A stretch of 64,000 nucleotides of DNA from Plectrocnemia conspersa (taxonomy: Eukaryota > Arthropoda > Insecta > Trichoptera > Polycentropodidae), in NCBI GenBank assembly GCA_009617715.1, contig VTFK01000291.1, forward strand, positions 248,001 to 312,000. The letters are read 5' to 3'. The stretch's first letter is position 1. The number at the start of each line of letters is the position of its first letter. The notes under the pieces are model-generated. The model ran no database searches. It saw only the letters and a program-made list of their open reading frames with translations, and was not told the origin of the DNA. Below are positions 46,765 to 61,189 of the stretch, piece after piece. The position numbers and the translations under genes are program-made.

Positions 46765-46890
46765 ATAATTTTCGAGAACCATTTTAATACAGCATGAACT
46801 TAATCAACAAAACAGATTTTTTTTAATTTTATTTTATTATTTATTAAATATTAAACAATTTTTTAACTTAAAGTAATAAGAAATATAAAT
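46765..46890 (+). repeat. Dispersed repeat flanking the retrotransposon, copy 2
   Basis: 46773-46822 (CCATTTTAATACAGCAT and onward) is nearly identical to 40619-40668. The similarity fades into AT-rich sequence by about 46890. Confidence 0.75.
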
Positions 46891-47319
46891 GCTTACTACA
46901 TTAAACACGGGGTTATAATTACGCATGGTATTAATAATTAAGTAACCCTACTAATTAAAGCATCAAGCGAATTGTAGCTTTATTAATATTGTTGTGTTTG
47001 CACGACACCTCACTGTGGGTCTTAGTTTGTTTCACCACATGACGCCATAATTCTACAAATACCTAAGTTCTAACGTTGATACATATGTTAAAGGTCAGCT
47101 TAGATAAACTCGTCCGATTCATATTGTTAAATTTTTACATTCATTATATTTTTTTACTATTGTGACGCATTAGAAATACCCGTTAGCTTGATATGATTAA
47201 TATGTAAGCAATTGTCCTGACCTGTTTCAAGTGTTCATTTTTGTTTTTAATGCAAAGTTTCATGTTCAGTTTGTATATGTAAATTACACGTGAAGTTTTT
47301 CATGGGTCTGTAGGCTAAA
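46891..47319. other. Intergenic DNA, nothing recognised
   Basis: No feature seen. Confidence 0.45.
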
Positions 47320-47560
47320 GGTGTTTCGAAATTGGGTTTAACTCTGGATTTAAACGATGCGAAGAGAGAAGCGGCGACTTCTGCTATCTCGACGGTCTCA
47401 AGTTGGTCGACCACTTCTTCGTTAAAATTTTGATGACTTGGATTAGATGTTTAAGTTTGAATGGCAGTAGAGGTGTCAGAGAATTCTCTGCGGGAATGTC
47501 TAAGAAAGGTGTGAATCGTATTTATTAAATTTTATTTTCTCTTTCATTAAAACGGCCAAT
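47320..47560. other. GC-richer island 17
   Basis: Mixed block with GAAGAGAGAAGCGGCGAC near 47360. No open frame of interest. Confidence 0.35.
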
Positions 47561-48469
47561 TAAAAAAGGTTGGATATTAGGTAGTTTTTTAAACAGTCTG
47601 TCGTTAGCCATAGATTCTGACCACATAAAGCCAAATTTTGTTTAGCTATGTATCTTTTAAATTATTAATTCTTAAAACTTATGATATTTTACTTAAAATA
47701 TTAAAAGGGTAATATTATAAAAGTAACGTGAAACTATGTAATTTAGGAAAAATAATATAATTATAAAGATCCTTTTGATTGGATTTAGACAAAAATGACG
47801 TTTTCAATAATGGAAAAAAGTAATTAAGATGAGCTCGAGATTGTCGAGTTTTTGCGTTTTTTCACGAAGTGAAAAATATTGATTCATTGGAATTAATTCA
47901 AGTTGACTGCTACATTGAACTCGATAATTAAAAATTTAACGATCCATATGTTTATACATTATTTAATAAAATATTAAAAATATTTTTTTTTCCAGAATAA
48001 TTAATGTCTGGAAAGTTTAAGTTAATAATTTATTATTGAGAAATTTATGTTATATGCAGAAATATGTTAAACACAATATATTCTTTTAGTGAAAAAAAAA
48101 TTGATACTGATTTCGATGTCAATATTTATAAATGCAAATTATATTTTAGTTAAATATAAACGGTACTGTAAAGTTAATATTAAAAACGAATGCAAATAAT
48201 GATTGAACATTTATTGAAATACAAGAGTTCATATCTTTAGATTATTATATATTTAATTAATATTAAGTTCTGACTATAATATTCATTGTGTGTTTAATTA
48301 CCTGACACTTTTCATTGCATTACATTTTTTTTTTAATATATTGATACAAATGACATCTCATCGTATGATTTATATTTTTAACATATACATATATACATTG
48401 ACTTTTATTTAAACAAAGCAATCCTTACTAATTAAATCGTGATTAAAAGAGTAATTTAAAAAAAAAATA
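47561..48469. other. AT-rich intergenic DNA, nothing recognised
   Basis: No feature seen. Confidence 0.5.
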
Positions 48470-48710
48470 ATCAGAAATCCCTGGCTCTTTTTTCGCCACC
48501 TACTTTGCATGCAGCTGTGAATTCAGTTGATTTTCACTACTACTTGTTTTAAAAATTACAGCACCATAAACCATAGAAAAGTATTCGGAATTTCCTGTCC
48601 CTTTTATTACCACCTGCTTTTAATGCAGCTGTGATATTAACAAATTTTATCACTACTTTTTTTTTAAATTGCAGTGCTCGTAAACTATTTAAAAATATTC
48701 GTGAACATTT
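48470..48710 (+). repeat. Two-unit tandem repeat (about 120 bp)
   Basis: Unit 1 at about 48475-48592 and unit 2 at about 48593-48708. Each has a CCACCT...TGCAGCTGTGA core, then TTTTCACTACT or TTTATCACTACT, a T run, ATTACAGCACC or ATTGCAGTGCT, and an AAA(G)TATTCG end. Confidence 0.75.
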
Positions 48711-49129
48711 CAGTTTTTACAAAAAAAAAAATTATAACAATTTTGAGAGAAAATAAAATTTATTGATAAATGAAAAATCAGCATCTTACAATTTTTCGAT
48801 AAATTCTTATAAAATAATTATAAAAAAGATGTACTAATTACAATTCAATATATATTTATTGATATTAATTATTTGATTACAATAAAGTGCTCTAAAATTT
48901 AATTATTTTTATCTTGTATTCTGCAGAATATAATATCTGTTTTGTGTAGTCTTCATGCTTTTCAATCCAGGATTGATGTTCAAATAATTTACTAAAGGCA
49001 TTACACACTAAATATGAATAATGATAAAAAATAGCTGCCATATTAAAACCCAAGACAAACATTAATCAAGAATTATTGCTTTACATTTAATACTCTTCAA
49101 TAAACATTCAGTATAGAACCACCGTTTCC
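48711..49129. other. AT-rich intergenic DNA, nothing recognised
   Basis: No feature seen. Confidence 0.5.
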
Positions 49130-49770
49130 CTTCAGAATATCGAAATCAAAATTACAATTTTTCGGTCGTTAATCTCAATTACGCGACCGGAAAAATGCTC
49201 AATGTCTGTATATACATAGTAAACGTATTATATTAACGAAGCTATTACGTCAAGCACAATTTCCACGAAACACTCCCAACTCATTGTTGTCGGGAAAGTG
49301 TACGTGAAATTTTCTTTTGCCACACCTCGAAAATCCATTAAAAGGCGCGGGCTTTCGTGTGGCGCGTCAGACGCCTCCGAGGAGGAGAAATGCAAAATCC
49401 ACAGTTGTAAATAAAGCGAAGGGTCATAAAAACCTCTCCCTTATCCCACACGGGGAAAGAGAGAGATAGTATTTTTTATCATTGAGGGGATCGCGTGACC
49501 GCCGACCGTTAAGGGTCTATGGGAAAACGCGCGGAAAGTGATATTCGCACGCGAAAACCTCGGCAGTTAAACTGTTGTTACTTGAGAGCGTTTTCACGCG
49601 AAAGCATTCGGAATATTCGTCGCGACAAATAAATTTAGACAATTTCTTAATTCAGAAAACCGCCAAGAGTTTTGCTTTTCCTCTTCGCTATCTCAAGGTG
49701 CCGCTGTAAATTTTAATTTAGGCATTACACCGCGAAGGGAGAATTTTTCGATTGCGCGTTTAAATTGTAT
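49130..49770. other. GC-richer island 18
   Basis: About 640 bp, among the longest and most CpG-rich islands (around 49330-49580). No frame longer than a few dozen codons is open, so it is probably non-coding. A conserved regulatory element is the likeliest role. Confidence 0.45.
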
Positions 49771-50399
49771 TTAATGGAAATTATATTTAATTTATAAAAT
49801 TGCTTTTATTATTGTATCCTTTCAAATTGTGTTATTGTTAGAAAATGTAATTAAAATGCTTATATTTTTGAATGGCTTACATTTTAATGTTTAATTATAT
49901 TCGAACGACCCTTTAGTTAAGATACTATAATAATGAAAGTTTCAATTCCAATCACTTAATATCATCCAAGTCAGTTTATTGTAAATTAAAGTTTAAGTTA
50001 CAGCTTTGTTGAATTGAGCCAAAACTAATTTACAACTTTATTTAAAGTTAAACAAGTTTTGAAAACAACTATTTAGACACTGATTAAATAAATATAAAAT
50101 TAGACATATAGAAAATATTATTGTGTATTTCGTAAAAGCGCTGCATTTTTTATATTCAATAATCAGAAAATAAATTGTATTTTTTTAATAAAAAAAAAAT
50201 AATTTTATATTATTGATTAATATAACCTATGTATTTCCACCTTTCTGTATTTTTTATTTTCATTAGTATAAAATATTTGAGGCTTTGATTATTTTTTTCT
50301 CATATACTTCATTTTATTTTATTTTTTTCACCTTAAAAGTATTGCATCAATTTTAATAAATATTAGTTAAAAGGAGCATGGTCCAAATAATAAGGTGGA
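49771..50399. other. AT-rich intergenic DNA, nothing recognised
   Basis: No feature seen. Confidence 0.5.
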
Positions 50400-50770
50400 T
50401 GAGATTAAACCATCCAGATAATTTATTTGATTTTATTAAGAGTCAATTTCGCCTCGTGTTGACGCGCGATGTCGTTTTTTTGATAAATGCAGGCCTTTTT
50501 TTACGATCCAGTGGATCATAATAGAAGCTTACTATTATTGTTTCAACAGATTTAAATCCAGAATCTCTTGTGATACGCTGATACGCACTGATTTTTTTCC
50601 GCTTAATTCATGTATAGCCTATACAAATTGTCTCCAAACCTTCCCAATATTACTATTGTTTATGGACTATCAAATCGGACTGGCTTAGTAGCTGAGTAGA
50701 ATTTGCTTCTATTTTTTCAGCAGGACATCATCTTTACTAGTCTACCACCCCCAGATCAATTCTTGACATC
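50400..50770 (-). pseudogene. Possible decayed coding remnant, unrecognised
   Basis: On the minus strand about 50460-50590 reads as SVETIIVSFYYDPLDRKKRP and then a basic stretch. It is preceded by broken pieces such as EANSTQLLSQSDLIVHK near 50690. Stops interrupt it. The mixed composition and codon-like texture suggest an old mobile-element gene, but I cannot name a family. Confidence 0.25.
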
Positions 50771-53129
<2,359 letters not shown>

Positions 53130-53670
53130 GGCCACTCTGGCGTTAAACATATTCACGAGTATAAATTTTAAATAACATCTACCCTCAAATGTATACATCC
53201 CTGTACGCGTTGTTAATAATTTATGGCCCATTAAGCCGTTTCTAGTGTATCACCGCGATTGTCGGTTAATTTGATGAAAGGGATGCTTACATAACGGACT
53301 CGGCGTTATCCTTTCTCGGCACGCACCGTCGTTTACTCTAACTTGTGCCGATCCAGACATTTCCACCAATCAAATATATCGTCCGTATGTTGGAAAATAA
53401 TTGCCAAATTAGGTTACATGCTAGATATATTGGCTGCGGGAATCTCGACTGAATGCTGCGTAAGGATTTCCCGCGAAGATGGGATTTTCACGAATTTTCC
53501 CAGCAAGCTCGAGACGTAATTTCACAATCAATTCGACATAATTTTATTTTTGAAATAGTTAACGTCGTTTCACCTGCGCTATGCTCCTGAAACACTTAAA
53601 CCACTTAATGATTCGAACCGCGCACCGGTCTGGAACAAAAGCTTTATGCTCCGTGTTTAATGTGGTTGGA
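53130..53670. other. GC-richer island 19
   Basis: Mixed block of about 540 bp with CpG throughout and no sizeable open frame. It is a possible conserved non-coding element. Confidence 0.42.
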
Positions 53671-54169
53671 ATTTGTAATTATTGCTACTGTTGTATAAGA
53701 AAAAACATGAATGTTAAACGTAACATATTTTCTGTTTAAAGAAAATACTTATTGTTTATAAAATTTTATAGACCCTAACTATTTTTAATGTATTTTAACT
53801 AAAAAAATATTTATATGTGATCCCAAAATATTTTTTTTTTCGTTTTTTTAAAAATTAATTTTATCACTTAGTCTTGCTTTGGCCGTTGATACCTTAGTAA
53901 GTATTTTATTATATCTCTGTTGTTACACATCTAAATTTTACATTCCAATATTTAAAAAAAAATGTGCTACAATATTTACGATAGCTGAGTTCTTGCAAAG
54001 TAAATAATTTATACAAAATTGCATGGATATATAAATTTAACACAAAACTTCCATTTGAATTGATTTGTAAAATAGTATTTAATTCATTAGATACCCTTAA
54101 ATGTCAAAGATGGTTTAAAAAAATAATATGAACAGTAAATTAGGTATAATTATGAGACCAGAAAATAAA
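53671..54169. other. AT-rich intergenic DNA, nothing recognised
   Basis: No feature seen. Confidence 0.5.
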
Positions 54170-54640
54170 GTAAAGAAGCACACCCTACTTAAACTATTCA
54201 TCAGCTACCCGAGAAACAAAACCAGTTCATTTAGAAAATTGGAAAGTCCTGGTCAGTGCGTATCTGCATCTGCATATCCCAAAATCTAGATTATTTGTGA
54301 CAGTGCTTACTGTAAAAAATAATTTCAGTATATAGTAGGATTTCAAGGGAACTGTGCAATATGAAACTCTTACACATTTCTAAACAATAACAGCACGCTA
54401 TTGTTATTAGCTGGATCTGCTCAGGGAAGTTAAAAAATACTTGTCAATAGAAGCCAAATAGTTTTCGTTTCCGTCCTTATGTGGCGAAATTGCCTCTTGA
54501 TAAAATCTAGGAACTAAGCTAAAAGGTTTTATCTCATCCACTCTATTATCCAGATCTTGCACTTCCTACATGAAAAAAAATCTAAAATGCAGACGATGTG
54601 AAAAAGGGGCTCTCGGAATAATTTATATCAAAGCCTCCAA
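54170..54640. other. Mixed-composition patch, origin unknown
   Basis: Less AT-rich than its flanks but with few CpG, unlike the islands. No frame is open for long. It may be a decayed mobile element. Confidence 0.25.
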
Positions 54641-55306
54641 CATTTCATGCTAATGTAATTAAAAATGTATTGAGAGGTAGAGAAAGCTTATATTTTTAGA
54701 ATAATCAAAATAAATAAGTACATTTAAAAGTTATTTTTTAGTTCCCATAAAAAAACGATATTTATTTCGAGATTACCTAATATAAAATTAAAATTAAATA
54801 TTTAATAAAATAACATAATTAATTATTAAATTAAAATATCATAGGTAAAAATTCTAAAGAAAATTTTTTTAAATTTCCTTATAAATAATATGATACATAA
54901 ATTATATATATTAAAAGGATAAGATTATTGATTTTTTTATTTAAAACGTTAAATATGTATATTTTAAAATTATTTTTTTATTTAGACTTATTTTCAGAAC
55001 TCAATTCTAAAATTTGTAGCAATTACTCAAAAAAAAACAAAACAAAAAAGTCTGTTTCTGCCCTAAATCATCGCATTGAACAAATGGTTCAGTGTATAAA
55101 ATATTCTGGCACCCCATTTATATTATAAAAATATAACGTGCTTTTAAACTGTAAATAATAATAACAATAATTTGAAATAGCAACAAATTTTGTATTTCAT
55201 CAAAATAATTATAATTAATTATATATAAAAAAAATATATATAAAACAGTTTTACATAAAAAGAACTTTAGATTTTTTAACAAATTTTTGAATTTTTATTG
55301 TAACCT
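54641..55306. other. AT-rich intergenic DNA, nothing recognised
   Basis: The plus frame at 54928-55128 shows no domain. Confidence 0.45.
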
Positions 55307-55333
55307 GACAGGCATAAACCCAATGCGTTACAA
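55307..55333 (+). repeat. Dispersed repeat tail fragment, copy 2
   Basis: GACAGGCATAAACCCAATGC and the next seven bases match the minus strand of 18024-18050 with one mismatch. The related SINE-like copy is at 25374-25400. Confidence 0.65.
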
Positions 55334-56599
55334 TGGGGTAAATCTATACCAACAGGGTAAGTCAATCAAACAAAATAAATACCTACAAATAAATAATAAT
55401 CATTAGACCGTCTAGAAATCAATGGCATCTTATGAGATGATTGAACGATATTTTAATTATATAATAATTTCTAATCTCGATCTTTCAATCCCGACATGAA
55501 ATAATACCTCAGGTTTTTTTAGGAATTAGTCACTGACTAATGTTGATCTATTGTGTTGGTAAAATAACAGTACATCAAATACAATTATATGGATATTACT
55601 GTTAATTTTTAAATACTTAAACATTAATATTAAAATAAAAAATATTTTAAAAATACAAAAACATTTTTCTTAGAAATATTTGAGCAATTGCAATTTTTTT
55701 ATTGTCTTTATATTTTAATCTAAGAACGGAGGTTATAAAATTTAGTATATCTAAAAAAATACTGACACGTTTAACATATTACTAAATAGATAAGATGCTC
55801 TAAGAATTAATGATACTAATTTTTAAATAAGTAAAAAGTCGCATCCCAATAAAAAAAAATATCTATATTTTTTCTCTAAAGGATGCCGAATATATTTCTA
55901 GCGAATCATTAAGAGTTAAATCTTATTCGAACGCAGAGAAAATATTTTTAAATGGTAAATAAATTACCTCTTTTTTACTTTGATAATTATTTTGAAAAAT
56001 TAAACAATGTTGTATTTTAAATTAAATAGTTATATAGCGATATCAAAAACTTATAAATATTATAAATTTGATTAATTCTGTAAGCACAATCAAACAATAA
56101 ATAATAATTTTCGATTGAAAAGTAAAATGAGAATAATTTGTACAGCTTTTTAATTAATTAAATATTTTGATGAATTATAATTTAAATTATTTATACATCT
56201 GCTATATTCCATTACTTTAACAAATAGATAACAATGTGTTATATAATATTTACTTCTAAAATTATTTAGTCTATTTATTAAATTTAAATATAATAAATTA
56301 ATATAAATAGTTTGGCAATATAATACGTCAATTTATAATATAATATACCTAATTAAAATCGAGCAAAATTAATAATAATTTTGCATTTGTAGTACCTAAT
56401 TGGCAACATGATAAATATCCAATTTATGTCAGTAATTATTTTAAAATACAAAACAATAATTTTACTGTAATTTATTAGATTATTTCGTAAAGCTTGCTAT
56501 TAATTATGGCACAACGTAAAACCAATATTGAATAATATAAATAAAATAGTATATAATACAACTTAGAATATAGCAACGATTATATTTTTCTCGTTTATC
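55334..56599. other. AT-rich intergenic DNA, nothing recognised
   Basis: No feature seen. Confidence 0.5.
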
Positions 56600-57000
56600 G
56601 CAAATAAATCACTACTTGTCCAAAACTTTCCTTTTCAATCAAACCACGACGCGTGCGTATGGTAGTGTATATTCTCGTCAAAACTTTTGATAAAGTTGGC
56701 AGGTACATGTTAAAATTTAACAACTCTCAGATACGTTTATTTGTAACACACGAGCGAAACGTGCTCACATTGCTGTTTAATATTAAATCTATAATGGATA
56801 TAATATCTTCTTAATGTGTATGGTAGGAGTTTGAGTTGAGGGGAAAGGAGATTTACGTTTTTGCATTTCGTACGTGCATAAAAATACGAGAAACGTAATT
56901 CGTGCAGAAAATGATAGAAAATGACATTTTGATCGATCGTATCCAAATTCACTCCGACAAAGATGATGATATGGTAAACGATGAATATAAATGAGGGAAT
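56600..57000. other. GC-richer island 20
   Basis: Mixed block. Overlapping minus frames at 56737-56952 and 56789-57085 have no domain. Confidence 0.35.
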
Positions 57001-57479
57001 AGATTCTTTTTGATTTTGTTACTATCCTAAATTTAATAAAAAATTTATGATATTTCAATCTCACTGTGTATTTAACGAAAATCATTAAAAAAAATATTTA
57101 TTATATAGTTAAACCTAAATATGTACAATTTAGAATATATAAGAATATGCTTGGCATGTTTACAAAAGACTGCTTATTATATTTAAGAACATATTTTACT
57201 TGTTCTTGAATTGTTCTTATTACATTATTTTTGTATAACTCTCTTTGATATAATATATATAAACTATGTTGTTATTAATGTTGTTCCTTCGAATCAAGAC
57301 AGATTACAAAATAATATAAATGGTTCGATTTATCTATACTTAATTACATACTTTAATAATGATCTTCGTCATCAACGATGATATTTTTTATTAAAGAAGA
57401 AAAAGGTAAATTAACTTAAGCGTGACTAAATTATTAATTTTTATTTTATTGTATTTGATTTATTTTTTTGGGATACATT

Positions 57480-57830
57480 TTTGCTTTTAAAACTAGAGTT
57501 TTTAAATTATTGTTAGCTTTTCTTTTATAAATAAATGAGCAAAAATGTCTGATGTTCACATAGAAAACTAGAATGAGAAAAACTTGTGTATTTTAATTTG
57601 ATTTTACTGCGTATTTTTGCGTTTTCATATTTTTATAAGATAAGGTGCTATAAATTAAATTTTGAAAACTATGTCACTGTAATTTTCTTATTTTAGCAAG
57701 ATATAATACACAATAATCTTAATTCTAAAGTATATATTATATAACTGTGACTTAATTGTAATAATTAAACTCCATATAGTAATGACCAAATGTTTTTTTA
57801 TTTGATTGTATTCAATATTGTATTTGATAT
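57480..57830 (+). repeat. Inverted/direct repeat array, unit A
   Basis: Has the unit landmarks: AAAATGTCTGAT near 57543, CACATAGAAAA, ACTTGTGTATTTT, a T-rich stretch, GCTATAAATTAAA, and ATGACCAAATG near 57781. Stops break the frame seen in unit F. Confidence 0.65.
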
Positions 57831-57949
57831 ATGTACTTTTACATGCCAAACAAATTTTAAAAAATCTAGTGTGTAAATGGTTATTTTATTTTATTTTATA
57901 CATACATAGTCAAAAATATTTATGATTTATAAAGTCACAGTAAAATCGA

Positions 57950-58260
57950 ATTAGAATAAAAGTTTAATCATTTTGCCATTACTTATTGGAGTAAGAGTGT
58001 CTCAATGATTCTGCAGTATCACTTGCTATTTTAATTACTTAAATTATGCTTTTGTTAAAATGAGACACTTGGAATAGATAGTTTTATTATTAGATAAAGA
58101 TAAAAAATATAAAAACACAAGAAAATCTAAATAAAAAAAATGGCGAACACTAAAATTACAGCGAAATACACAATTGTTTCTCATTAGATTTTCTATATGA
58201 ATAAGAATATTAGACTTACTTTTTACGGTGAATATATAATATATAAAAAAAAAAATTAAA
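57950..58260 (-). repeat. Repeat array, unit B (inverse)
   Basis: On the minus strand: ATATAGAAAATCTAATGAGA, TGTGTATTTCGCTG, TTTTAGTGTTCGCCA, then AATAATAAAACTA and AATGGCAAAATGATTAAA. The order is the same as in unit F. Confidence 0.65.
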
Positions 58261-58289
58261 AAGACGGCTTTTTAAGTCTATGAAATTTT

Positions 58290-58520
58290 AATAACTTCAT
58301 ATTATGGTTTTGTCAAAATTAGACAATTTTAATAAAGATAGTTTTTTTAATAGATTTTTAACGTTTTATATAATAAAAAATATGAATACGTAAAAAACCT
58401 TAATAAAAAATATGACAAACAGAGTGCTTCCCATTCGATTTTTTTATGTGAATTAATATATCAGACATATGTTTTACTATGTATATATATAAAAGAAGAC
58501 TTGTTTTAAAGGATAAAAAA
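58290..58520 (-). repeat. Repeat array, unit C (inverse)
   Basis: On the minus strand: ACATATGTCTGATATATTAA, TTCACATAAAAAAATCG, and TGACAAAACCATAATATGAA. It is shorter than the other units. Confidence 0.6.
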
Positions 58521-58599
58521 ATATTCATTGGTACGACAGTTTATCTATTCTAATCAAACATCTATTCATTATCAAACACAAATAAACAGACTTTAATCA

Positions 58600-58850
58600 T
58601 TCGGTCATTTTTTTATTGAGTTTGATTGTAACAATTACGTCACATAAAACTTTTGTCAAATAAAACAATTACAGTAATGCTAGTTTTATTATTAGATTTA
58701 TAAAATCACATATATTAAAAATATAATAAAGTGGAAACACAAATAAAAAATATATCAAAGAGTAAAATCACAAGTCTTTCTAATTTAATTTTTTGATGTG
58801 AATTAGAATATCAAACAATTTTTTATTGACACTGTGGCGTAACAATTAAA
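58600..58850 (-). repeat. Repeat array, unit D (inverse)
   Basis: On the minus strand: GATATTCTAATTCACATC, ACTTGTGATTTTACT, GATTTTATAAATCTAATAAT, TTACTGTAATTGTTTTATTT, and ATGACCGAATGATTAAA. Part of it reads YKSNNKTSITVIVLF, like unit F. Confidence 0.65.
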
Positions 58851-58869
58851 CTCAATAAAATATTAACTT

Positions 58870-59220
58870 AATAATTAAAATCGTGTATTTTTATTAGAAA
58901 AAGTCGAGCCTTAAAAATGCCTGTTTGCTTTTATTTTATATGTAAATAATAAAAAATATATCTCATATTTTAATTCATATAAAAAAATTCAATGAGAAAC
59001 GTTTGTGTATTTCGCTGTGATTTTAATGTTAACAATATTTTTTATTGGTTTTACCTATTTTTTATTATATTGTGGCTTTATAAATCTAATAGCAAAACTA
59101 ATATTATTGTATTTGTCTTATTTAAAAATACACAATCGAGATAGTAACTTACACTGTGTCGTATTTGTTACAATTTTATTGCACTTTTGTATTTGTATGT
59201 TGTATTTTTTTTAGTAAATT
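58870..59220 (+). repeat. Repeat array, unit E
   Basis: AATGAGAAACGTTTGTGTAT near 58991, TTCGCTGTGATTTTAATGTT, and GGCTTTATAAATCTAATAGC. The frame matching unit F reads YKSNSKTNIIVFVLF and then stops. Another frame (59005-59214, 69 codons) is open but is not the shared one. Confidence 0.65.
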
Positions 59221-59399
59221 GAATTTTATGTACTTTCATAGGAACTTGTCTTGCAAATTTAATTTTTTTTCAGCCTTTAAAACTAGCCTTATAATAGCTT
59301 ATTTTTCATTTAATTTATAGTATTTTTTATTATAATTATCTTATTATGACGAAATCAAATAATAAAGCGAAAAAATTTCAAATAATACTGAAGCATCAT

Positions 59400-59830
59400 T
59401 AAAACAATCAAACCCCGTGAAGTGATGTACTTTTATCAAAACTTTCCAAACAGCTTTTCAAAGTCGTTTTTAAATAAAAATATATTTTTATAGTAAAAAA
59501 ATATGTGTGATATTCTAAACATTATAGAAAAATTAAACAAGAAACACTTATGTATTTTACTGTGTTCAGTGTTTGCTATATTTTTAATATGTGTTTCTCA
59601 TTTTTTATGTCTTTGTTATATGTGGCGTTATAAATATAATACTGAAACTAATATCACAGTAATTGTCTTATTTGAAAAAGTTATAATACATAGCAAAAGA
59701 GATAGTAATACTGTGGGGTAATTGTTATAAAGAGACTCCATCAAATAATGACCAAATGATAAAACTCTGCTTATATGTATTTGATTGGATTTGATTAACT
59801 TTTATTATAACCTGTCGAACAAATTTTATA
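59400..59830 (+). repeat. Repeat array, unit F, with an open frame
   Basis: The unit that keeps the shared frame intact. It ends with TAATGACCAAATGATAAAAC near 59745 and leads into unit G. Confidence 0.65.
59503..59721 (+). CDS. Small membrane-type peptide frame (72 codons), uncertain
   Basis: ATG-started frame, begins MCDILNIIEKLNKKHLCILL, then a Cys- and Phe-rich hydrophobic segment (about residues 17-41) able to span a membrane, and ends YKYNTETNITVIVLFEK plus a polar tail. The last part is also readable, in the matching frame, in units A, D, E and G (for example YKSRNETNIIVLVLF in G). I recognise no family. Either the repeat derives from a small gene that multiplied, or shared ancestry alone explains the common frame. 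Confidence 0.25.
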   Translation: MCDILNIIEKLNKKHLCILLCSVFAIFLICVSHFLCLCYMWRYKYNTETNITVIVLFEKVIIHSKRDSNTVG

Positions 59831-59849
59831 GCCGTTTATATGCTTTTTT

Positions 59850-60065
59850 GCTTTTTTATATATAAATACATAGTAAAAATATGTCTGATTTTTTAATTCA
59901 CACGATTTAGTGTTCACTACATTTTTTATTTGAGTTTCTCATTTTTTATATTTTTAAATATAAATCATGTTATAAATCTCGTAATGAAACTAATATCATT
60001 GTACTTGTCTTATTTGTCAAAACCGTAATTGAAAGCAATCAAGATGCTGTGGTAATGTGATAATG
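59850..60065 (+). repeat. Repeat array, unit G
   Basis: AAATATGTCTGATTTTTTAA near 59877, TTCACACGATTTAGTGTTCA, ATAAATCTCGTAATGAAACT, and a shared-frame end near 60058 (GTGGTAATGTGA). The first half has lost sequence. Confidence 0.65.
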
Positions 60066-60379
60066 GACTTATATCCATCTAAGCTCATGGGTCTACTCAT
60101 CAATTATCAAGGTCGAGTTTAATCTTGAAATACGTGAAAATGGTCCAGCATATAGTATCTAATATTTAATAAGTCTTAGGAGACTTATTCTAAATTGTTT
60201 TATTTGCTATTTCTGAGCTTTAAAAATATTATTATAAAATAAATACCACCTTTTTAACTATTATATATTCTTAACGACTCACCTCTGTCTTTACATTTAC
60301 AAATACATGAGTTTTAATAAGAAATCTTAGTTATGTATATACATATATGACATAAAAGTATATTAACGATATAACGATT
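60066..60379. other. AT-rich intergenic DNA, nothing recognised
   Basis: No feature seen. Confidence 0.45.
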
Positions 60380-60860
60380 ATTAGTAACCAATAAGAAACG
60401 GACATCGGTTGACTTTTCCAGTCACGTCTTGCGGCCGAATGAAAATTTGTTTCGGGCTTGTTGGCTCGCCTTTTTCCAGCCCGACACAAAAAAAAAAGGA
60501 AAACCGTGTACGTTAGGTGCGGGTTTTCCACACATTCGGCGTTTTTCACCAAGGCACCATACAAGCGCTCACGTACGAAACGTTTTATTCTTCAATTGGC
60601 CGAGGGGATGCTTCATCTCCACTAGCTGCCACAATTTTACCACCCTGCACCCTCGCCCCTTAGGTATATATACACATCGGTACGCATATACACACATACA
60701 AAAATACATGCATCTTTTATTAATTTCGTACGAAGCCATCGCAGCGTAATTCTCAAATGGTTCGTACCTTTTGCCACAATGAGCCTAATATTTATTTTAC
60801 GGCACTCCTTGAAACTTAGGCGTGTGTGCGAATTAAATATTTCATGTCTTGAACACATTT
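60380..60860. other. GC-richer island 21
   Basis: Mixed block with open frames on both strands over the same bases (60331-60564 minus, 60429-60749 plus, 60637-60858 minus). None has a domain. It also holds a small TATATACACA-type tract near 60665. Confidence 0.4.
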
Positions 60861-61189
60861 TTTAAACTGTACAAAAAGTCCTTTAAAGCTAAATTTTTTT
60901 TTGTACAATATATATTTTAGTTGACCTTACTGCAGTGAATTATTGCCTTAATTATATACACGTAAATATTAAAAAACATGCACTGAACAACATAATAATT
61001 TATAAAAAAATAATGTATGTTTACCTTTTATTGTAATGTGTCTCTCAATGTCAGATCGAATGTCACTGTTATCAATTTTCCATATCACACATCATAATCA
61101 CAAGTTATAAAATTTGGCACTAATATATATATATTTTAAAAGTCACTATTGTCTTTATTAAATTGTTTATGGTACGAAAAGGAGCTGTT

